From: Bog-793 sp963823945
GTDB taxonomy: Bacteria; Actinomycetota; Acidimicrobiia; Acidimicrobiales; Bog-793
DNA length: 64,000 nt
Reading direction: 5' to 3'
Assembly: GCA_963823945.1 (NCBI GenBank)
Contig: CAWGNK010000003.1
Span: 372,001-436,000, forward strand
How positions within the stretch are numbered: the stretch's first letter is position 1; every line of letters starts with the position of its first letter. A program made the translations under genes and the position numbers. This document shows, piece by piece, positions 59,615 through 64,000 of this stretch. The notes under the pieces were generated by a model. That model saw only the letters and a program-made list of their open reading frames with translations, did not search any database and was not told where the DNA came from.

Positions 59615-60544
59615 TCAGGCGCCGCCGGGTGGGGCGGGGTCGGCGGCCGCGACGAGACGCGCGAGCAGGCTCGCGAGCCCCGGATCGTCGTTCAGCGAGG
59701 CGGTGCGGGCGAAGGCGAGCCCGAGCTCGCCGGCGCGCCGGGCCGCGGCGATGTCGAGGTCGTAGCAGAGCTCGAGGTGGTCGGAGGTGAAGCCGGCCGC
59801 GCAGACCACGACGGCCCGGGCCCCCTCGGCGGCGAGGAGCTCGAGGAGCTCGAGGATGTCAGGACCGAGCCAGGCCTCGTCGGTGCGGCCGGCGCTCTGC
59901 CAGCCCGTCCGCCAGTGCGCGAGACCGCACCGCGCGGCGACGAGCGCGGCCGTCTCGGCGAGTTCCTCGGGGTAGCGGTCCCCGGCGGCGGCGAAGCGGG
60001 CCGGCAGGCTGTGCGCCGTGAAGACGACCTCGACCTCGATCCCGGGGCGATCACCGAGCGAGGCGACCGCCGCCAGCGTGCGCCCGGCGAGCAGCTCGAT
60101 GAGCTCTGGTTCCGCTCCCCAGCGTTCGACGAAGACCGCGGGGACGCCCCGCTCTCGCGCCCGTTCCCGGGCCCGGGCGAGGTACTCGCCGACGCTCCCG
60201 ACCGAGTAGTGGGGTGCGAGGACAAGGCCGACGATCGCCGCGACACCGGCGTCGGCGAGCCCGTCGACGGCGGCCTCGATCTTCGGGGCGGAGTGCTTGG
60301 CGCCGTAGGCGGTGCGGAAATGCCCCGGCGAGGCCGCCTCGAGCGCCCGGCCGAGGGCGGCGAGCTGCGCCGCCGTCTTCTCGGCGAGCGGTGAGACGCC
60401 GCCGATCGCCGCGTAGCGGGACTGGAGCTCGGCGAGCTGGGCGGCGGTCGGCGCACGCCCGCGCCGGATGTCGGTGTAGAACGCCTCGACGTCGTCGGGG
60501 CCGCGTGGCGTGCCGTAGGCCATCACGAGGACGCCGGTCGTCAC
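59615..60544 (-). CDS. hemH: Ferrochelatase
   Basis: This 309-residue protein starts at the GTG at 60544, chosen because it lies 4 bp from the hemE stop. Motifs are GVLVMAYGTPRGPDDVEAFY, YAAIGGVSPLAEKTAAQLAA, RTAYGAKHSAPKIEAAV with the metal-binding His, VVFTAHSLPARF, AAGFTSDHLELCYDLDI and a C-terminal RTASLNDDP. It inserts Fe2+ into copro- or protoporphyrin IX. No Fe-S cysteine cluster was seen at the C-terminus. It is part of the hemE-hemH-hemY run. Confidence 0.9.
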   Translation of the reverse strand: MTTGVLVMAYGTPRGPDDVEAFYTDIRRGRAPTAAQLAELQSRYAAIGGVSPLAEKTAAQLAALGRALEAASPGHFRTAYGAKHSAPKIEAAVDGLADAGVAAIVGLVLAPHYSVGSVGEYLARARERARERGVPAVFVERWGAEPELIELLAGRTLAAVASLGDRPGIEVEVVFTAHSLPARFAAAGDRYPEELAETAALVAARCGLAHWRTGWQSAGRTDEAWLGPDILELLELLAAEGARAVVVCAAGFTSDHLELCYDLDIAAARRAGELGLAFARTASLNDDPGLASLLARLVAAADPAPPGGA

Positions 60545-60548
60545 CGGG

Positions 60549-61589
60549 CTACCCCGCCTCTCCGGGGACCCAGGTGTGGACGAGCTCGACGAGGCGCTGC
60601 AGCACCGCGGGTTCGGTCTCGGGCAGGACGCCGTGGCCGAGGTTGAACACGTGTCCCGCCGCGGCCCGGCCCTCGGCGAGGATGCGGCGGGTGGCCGCTT
60701 CGGCGGCGTCGGAGCCGGCGAGGCAGATCGCCGGGTCGAGGTTGCCCTGGAGCGCGGTGCGGTCCCCGACCCGCGCCGCCGCCCGGTCGAGCGGCACCCG
60801 CCAGTCGACACCGACGACGTCGGCGCCCGCCGCCGCCATCAGGTCGAGGATCTCCCCGGTGCCGACCCCGAACACGATGCGCGGGACGGCGAGGTCCGCG
60901 AGCGCCTCGAGGATGCGGCTGGTCGCGGGGAGGACGAACCGCTCGTAGTCGGCGCGGCTGAGCCCTCCCGCCCAGCTGTCGAAGAGCTGGATCGCCTTCG
61001 CCCCGGCCTGGACCTGGCTGCGCAGCGAGGCGATCGCGATCCCGGCGAGGCGGTCGACGAGCCCGAACCAGATCCCCGGTTCGGCGTGCATCAATGCCTT
61101 GGTCCGGACGAAGTCGCGGGAGGGTCCTCCTTCGACGAGGTAGCTCGCGATCGTGAACGGCGCCCCGGCGAAGCCGATGACGGGGACCGCGACGGACTCG
61201 ACGACGCGGCGCACCGTCTCGAGGACGTAGGGCGTGTCGGAATCTGGTTCGAGCGGGCGCAGGCGTTCGAGGTCGGACCCGGCGCGGAACGGCGGGTCGA
61301 CGACGGGGCCCGACCCGGGGACGATTCCGACGCCGCAGCCGAGCGCGGCGTACGGGACCATGATGTCGGAGAAGAGGATCGCGGCGTCGACACCGTAGCG
61401 GCGCACGGGTTGGCAGGTGAGCTCGGCGGCGAGCTCCGGGTCGCGTACCGCCTCGAGGATGCTTTCGGCGCCGCGGCGCGCCCGGAACTCCGGGAGCGAG
61501 CGCCCCGCCTGACGCATGAACCACACGGGCGTTCGGGCGACGGGTTCGCACCAGCACGCCGAGAGGAAGTCCGAGTCGGCGACGGGCAC
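60549..61589 (-). CDS. hemE: Uroporphyrinogen decarboxylase
   Basis: This 346-residue TIM-barrel enzyme has the N-terminal PVWFMRQAGRSLPEFRARRG signature (M-R-Q-A-G-R). It also has AILFSDIMVPYAALGCGVGI with the catalytic Asp, GFAGAPFTIASYLVEGG, IQLFDSWAGGLSRADYERF and FNLGHGVLPETEP. It converts uroporphyrinogen III to coproporphyrinogen III. It is the first gene of the minus-strand heme operon; the ~180 bp before it lead to the divergent VOC gene. Confidence 0.95.
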   Translation of the reverse strand: MPVADSDFLSACWCEPVARTPVWFMRQAGRSLPEFRARRGAESILEAVRDPELAAELTCQPVRRYGVDAAILFSDIMVPYAALGCGVGIVPGSGPVVDPPFRAGSDLERLRPLEPDSDTPYVLETVRRVVESVAVPVIGFAGAPFTIASYLVEGGPSRDFVRTKALMHAEPGIWFGLVDRLAGIAIASLRSQVQAGAKAIQLFDSWAGGLSRADYERFVLPATSRILEALADLAVPRIVFGVGTGEILDLMAAAGADVVGVDWRVPLDRAAARVGDRTALQGNLDPAICLAGSDAAEAATRRILAEGRAAAGHVFNLGHGVLPETEPAVLQRLVELVHTWVPGEAG

Positions 61590-61768
61590 CCAACGACCCT
61601 ATCGCCGCGTCAGGGGGCCGCCTTGTGGGTCGCGGGCCGAAGCCGACCGACGCGTGCCCCCCCGGGCGGGCGGATAGGTCTCGCCAGGGCGCCGTCGCCG
61701 GGGAGGCGCCGCACCCCCGCCCGGTGGGATGCCTTCCACGGCTTCCCGGGCGGGACCATGATGTGGTC

Positions 61769-62140
61769 ATGATCGATCATCTGGCAATCCAGTGTTCCGA
61801 CGTCACCAGGACCATCGCCTTCTACGACGCCGTCCTCGCACCACTGGGCGGCGGGCGGGTGATGGACTTCGGGGAGGTTGTCGGCTTCGGCGTCGGGGAG
61901 AGGCCCGAGTTCTGGGTCGGCCCGGCGGTGACGGGCGAGGGCTTCCGCGAGGCCCACATCGCCTTCCACGCCGCCGACCGGGCGGCCGTGCGGGCCTTCT
62001 TCGATGCTGCTGTGGCGCAGGGGGCCGAGGTGCTCTACGAGCCCCGCCTCTGGCCCGAGTACCACCCCGGCTACTACGGCGCGTTCGTGCGCGATCCCGA
62101 CGGCAACAACGTCGAGGCCGTTTGTCACCTCCCCGAGTAG
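61769..62140 (+). CDS. VOC (glyoxalase/dioxygenase-fold) family protein
   Basis: This 123-residue protein starts at the ATG at 61769. MIDHLAIQCSDVTRTIAFYD supplies the first metal-ligand His and the D-x-x-x-x-x-x-F-Y motif. AHIAFHAADRAAVRAFF follows, then YYGAFVRDPDGNNVEAVCH with the terminal D-P-D-G-N-x-x-E metal ligand. It is a single-domain vicinal oxygen chelate protein of unknown substrate. Confidence 0.87.
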   Translation: MIDHLAIQCSDVTRTIAFYDAVLAPLGGGRVMDFGEVVGFGVGERPEFWVGPAVTGEGFREAHIAFHAADRAAVRAFFDAAVAQGAEVLYEPRLWPEYHPGYYGAFVRDPDGNNVEAVCHLPE

Positions 62141-62209
62141 CCCGTCTGGGCCGGCGTGCCCGACCCGGCGCACGCGTTCCCAGCTCAGAGGGGCATTTCT
62201 GATCCTTGG

Positions 62210-62282
62210 AGCCGGTGGTGGGACTCGAACCCACGACCTGACGATTACAAGTCGTCTGCGCTGCCAGCTGCGCCACACCGGC
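62210..62282 (-). tRNA. tRNA-Thr (anticodon TGT)
   Basis: The minus-strand cloverleaf has acceptor GCCGGTG pairing with CACCGGC, D arm GGCGCAGCTGGCAGCGC, anticodon loop CTTGTAA (TGT), T arm GTGGGTTCGAGTCCCAC and discriminator T. CCA is not encoded. Confidence 0.93.
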
Positions 62283-62537
62283 GTCGGTAACGAGCATCGC
62301 ACCGTCGGGGCGGTCCCGCCGGGCACCGGATCGGGCGGCGATCCGCCGTGATCGGGGGGTGTTCCGGTTTGCCGCGGCTCGACTAAGCTGCGCGCTCGCA
62401 CAACCAAACTACAAGTGTCACTATGTCGCGTCGCGCCCCCGCTGACGGCTACCAACCTCGCTGATCCCCGCGGTCTGCGATGCTGCGTCGTCGGTGGGAC
62501 TGACGGGTAACTGGCGCATGACAGGAAGGACAGCCCG

Positions 62538-63722
62538 ATGCGGATTCTCGTTCTAGGGGGCGACGGCTACCTTGGATGGCCGACCGCACTCCACTTCTCC
62601 CAGCGCGGTCACGAAGTAGGTGTCGTCGACAACCTCATCCGTCGGCACTACGACGACGAGATGGGCTCGAACTCCCTCGTCCCGATCCGTCAGATGCACC
62701 GTCGTGTGTCGACGTGGAAAGAGGTCAGCGGGCACACCGTTGAGGCCTTCATCGGCGACCTGAACGACTACCCGTTCCTCTACGAGACGGTCCGTTCGTT
62801 CGAACCCGAGGCGATCATCCACTTCGCGGAGCAGCGCAGCGCGCCGTACTCGATGATCGACCGTAAGCACGCCGTCTACACCCAGGTGAACAACGTCGTG
62901 GGGACGCTCAACCTCCTGTACGTGATCGCCGAGCTCAACCCCGAGATCCACATCGTCAAGCTCGGCACGATGGGCGAGTACGGCACGCCGAACATCGACA
63001 TCGAAGAGGGCTACATCGAGATCACCCACAAGGGCCGGACCGACGTCCTGCCGTACCCGAAGCAGCCGGGCTCCTTCTACCACCTGTCCAAGGTGCACGA
63101 CAGCCACAACATCCAGTTCGCCTGCAAGATCTGGGGCCTGCGATCGACCGACCTCAACCAGGGCGTCGTCTACGGACAAGCGACCCCGGAGACGGCGATG
63201 CACCCGGATCTCGAGACCCGGTTCGACTACGACGCCGTGTTCGGCACCGTCCTCAACCGGTTCGCCGTCCAAGCCGCCGTCGGCTACCCGCTCACCGTCT
63301 ACGGCAAGGGCGGCCAGACGCGGGGCATGCTCGACATCCGCGACACGCTCGCCTGCCTCGAGCTCGCCTGTATGAACCCGGCTGCGCGCGGAGAGTTCCG
63401 CGTCTTCAACCAGTTCACCGAGTCGTTCTCGGTGACCGGGCTCGCCGAGTGGGTCAAGCGCGTCTCGCCTGTGCCGGTCACGATCGAGTCGATCCCCGAC
63501 CCCCGCGTCGAGAAGGAAGAGCACTACTACAACGCGATCGCGACGAAGCTGCCCGACCTCGGGCTGCAGCCGCACCTGCTGAACGACGAGCACGTCGCCT
63601 CGCTGGTCGAGCTGGCGATCAAGCACAAGAGCCGTGTCAACCCGGAGGCGATCAGGCCGACGGTCTTCTGGCGGACGACGAAGTCCGAGGTGAACGTCAG
63701 TGGAGGCGCTGTCGGCGAATGA
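62538..63722 (+). CDS. sqd1: UDP-sulfoquinovose synthase-like (SQD1) extended SDR enzyme
   Basis: This 394-residue protein has the NAD-binding MRILVLGGDGYLGWPTALHF, YDDEMGSNSLVPI, IIHFAEQRSAPYSMIDRKHA, VKLGTMGEYGTPNIDIEEGY with the catalytic Thr/Met-Gly-Glu-Tyr region, and PGSFYHLSKVHDSHNIQFAC with Tyr-x-x-x-Lys. These match SQD1, which makes UDP-sulfoquinovose from UDP-glucose and sulfite, the head group of sulfolipids. The ATG follows AGGAAGGA. The 255 bp before it, after tRNA-Thr, hold no other gene. No SQD2-type transferase is visible before the window ends. Confidence 0.9.
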   Translation: MRILVLGGDGYLGWPTALHFSQRGHEVGVVDNLIRRHYDDEMGSNSLVPIRQMHRRVSTWKEVSGHTVEAFIGDLNDYPFLYETVRSFEPEAIIHFAEQRSAPYSMIDRKHAVYTQVNNVVGTLNLLYVIAELNPEIHIVKLGTMGEYGTPNIDIEEGYIEITHKGRTDVLPYPKQPGSFYHLSKVHDSHNIQFACKIWGLRSTDLNQGVVYGQATPETAMHPDLETRFDYDAVFGTVLNRFAVQAAVGYPLTVYGKGGQTRGMLDIRDTLACLELACMNPAARGEFRVFNQFTESFSVTGLAEWVKRVSPVPVTIESIPDPRVEKEEHYYNAIATKLPDLGLQPHLLNDEHVASLVELAIKHKSRVNPEAIRPTVFWRTTKSEVNVSGGAVGE

Positions 63723-63791
63723 CGCCCGGCGGTCGATTCGCCGCGCGACGACTCCAGAACCGGCCACTTCCGGACCGCTAGCGTCGGGCTG

Positions 63792-64000
63792 ATGCCCGAT
63801 CGACGCGGCCGCCGTGCCCTGCCGCCTACCCGGCGCGAGCACTGGCGCGTCGTCATCGGCGTCGTGGTCGTCCTCCTCGTCTGCCTCGTGGTCGGCGAGG
63901 TCGTCGACCAGGTCGTGAAGTCGTCCCCTGGGGTGGGCCGGCGGACCAACGAGACGTGGGTCGCAGCCGTCGCGGCGCTCGTCGACGAGTCGAACACGCT
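63792..64000 (+). CDS. Membrane-anchored protein, 3' end outside the window
   Basis: The ATG at 63792 opens MPDRRGRRALPPTRREHWRV, then one hydrophobic helix VVIGVVVVLLVCLVVGEVVD, then VKSSPGVGRRTNETWVAAVA. This is a basic cytoplasmic start, one membrane span and the beginning of an extracytoplasmic part. It is 69 bp after the sqd1-like gene and may share its transcript. Too little is present to name a family. Confidence 0.6.
   Translation, partial: MPDRRGRRALPPTRREHWRVVIGVVVVLLVCLVVGEVVDQVVKSSPGVGRRTNETWVAAVAALVDESNT

Overview
The window is GC-rich DNA with frequent GTG starts. It carries ClpS next to a DUF2017 protein, a SenX3-RegX3-type two-component pair, an actinobacterial SCO6880-type conjugation module, and a heme cluster with both a HemY-type oxidase and a ferrochelatase. 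This points to a high-GC actinobacterium (Actinomycetota). The SQD1-like sulfoquinovose synthase and the gene mix would fit the class Acidimicrobiia, but that placement is inference, because no rRNA gene is present.

Layout. (1) 1-25.6 kb is an accessory, insertion-sequence-riddled surface-polysaccharide region. Cargo genes (methyltransferases, a Wzx-type flippase, a GT4 glycosyltransferase, two GT-A glycosyltransferases and a secreted repeat protein) lie among IS21, IS110, IS3, IS256, IS630, IS1634 and ISAzo13 elements or remnants. Two IS21 copies sit in direct orientation. Copy 1 (184-2837) splits an IS110 transposase gene. Copy 2 (11033-15645) splits a glycan-locus gene and is itself split by an IS1634 element. 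A second IS1634 element lies at 16833-18786. Target duplications could be read for four of these insertions, which gives their order. (2) About 25.8-33.6 kb is an integrated phage-like or satellite-like island next to tRNA-Asp. It has a tyrosine integrase, divergent control genes, an excisionase-like protein, a D5/P4-type helicase, a small-terminase-like protein and a large terminase, but no capsid, portal or tail gene. (3) 33.7-37.6 kb holds two divergent large polytopic membrane proteins, followed by tRNA-Glu. (4) 38-51.7 kb holds DUF2017-clpS, regX3-senX3, a compact type IV secretion/conjugation ATPase module (VirB2-, VirB6-, SCO6880-, VirB4- and VirD4-like), then pstB-pstS-pstC-pstA preceded by an 11-bp-periodic PHO-box-like array. 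(5) 51.7-64 kb is chromosomal housekeeping: a fused alpha-beta 2-oxoacid dehydrogenase E1, tatA, tesB, gtrA, lnt-hemY-hemH-hemE, a VOC protein, tRNA-Thr and an SQD1-type synthase.

How parts fit. The SenX3-RegX3 pair is the expected regulator of the Pst phosphate importer, and the array in front of pstB is the likely binding site; the conjugation module sits between regulator and target. The heme genes overlap or nearly abut and look like one operon read on the minus strand. The island genes read leftwards with start/stop overlaps from a short control region, while an unknown gene and the integrase read rightwards from it. The IS region shows several layers of decay: most transposase genes are broken, and the two IS21 copies are damaged in different genes, so together they still hold one intact istA and one intact istB.
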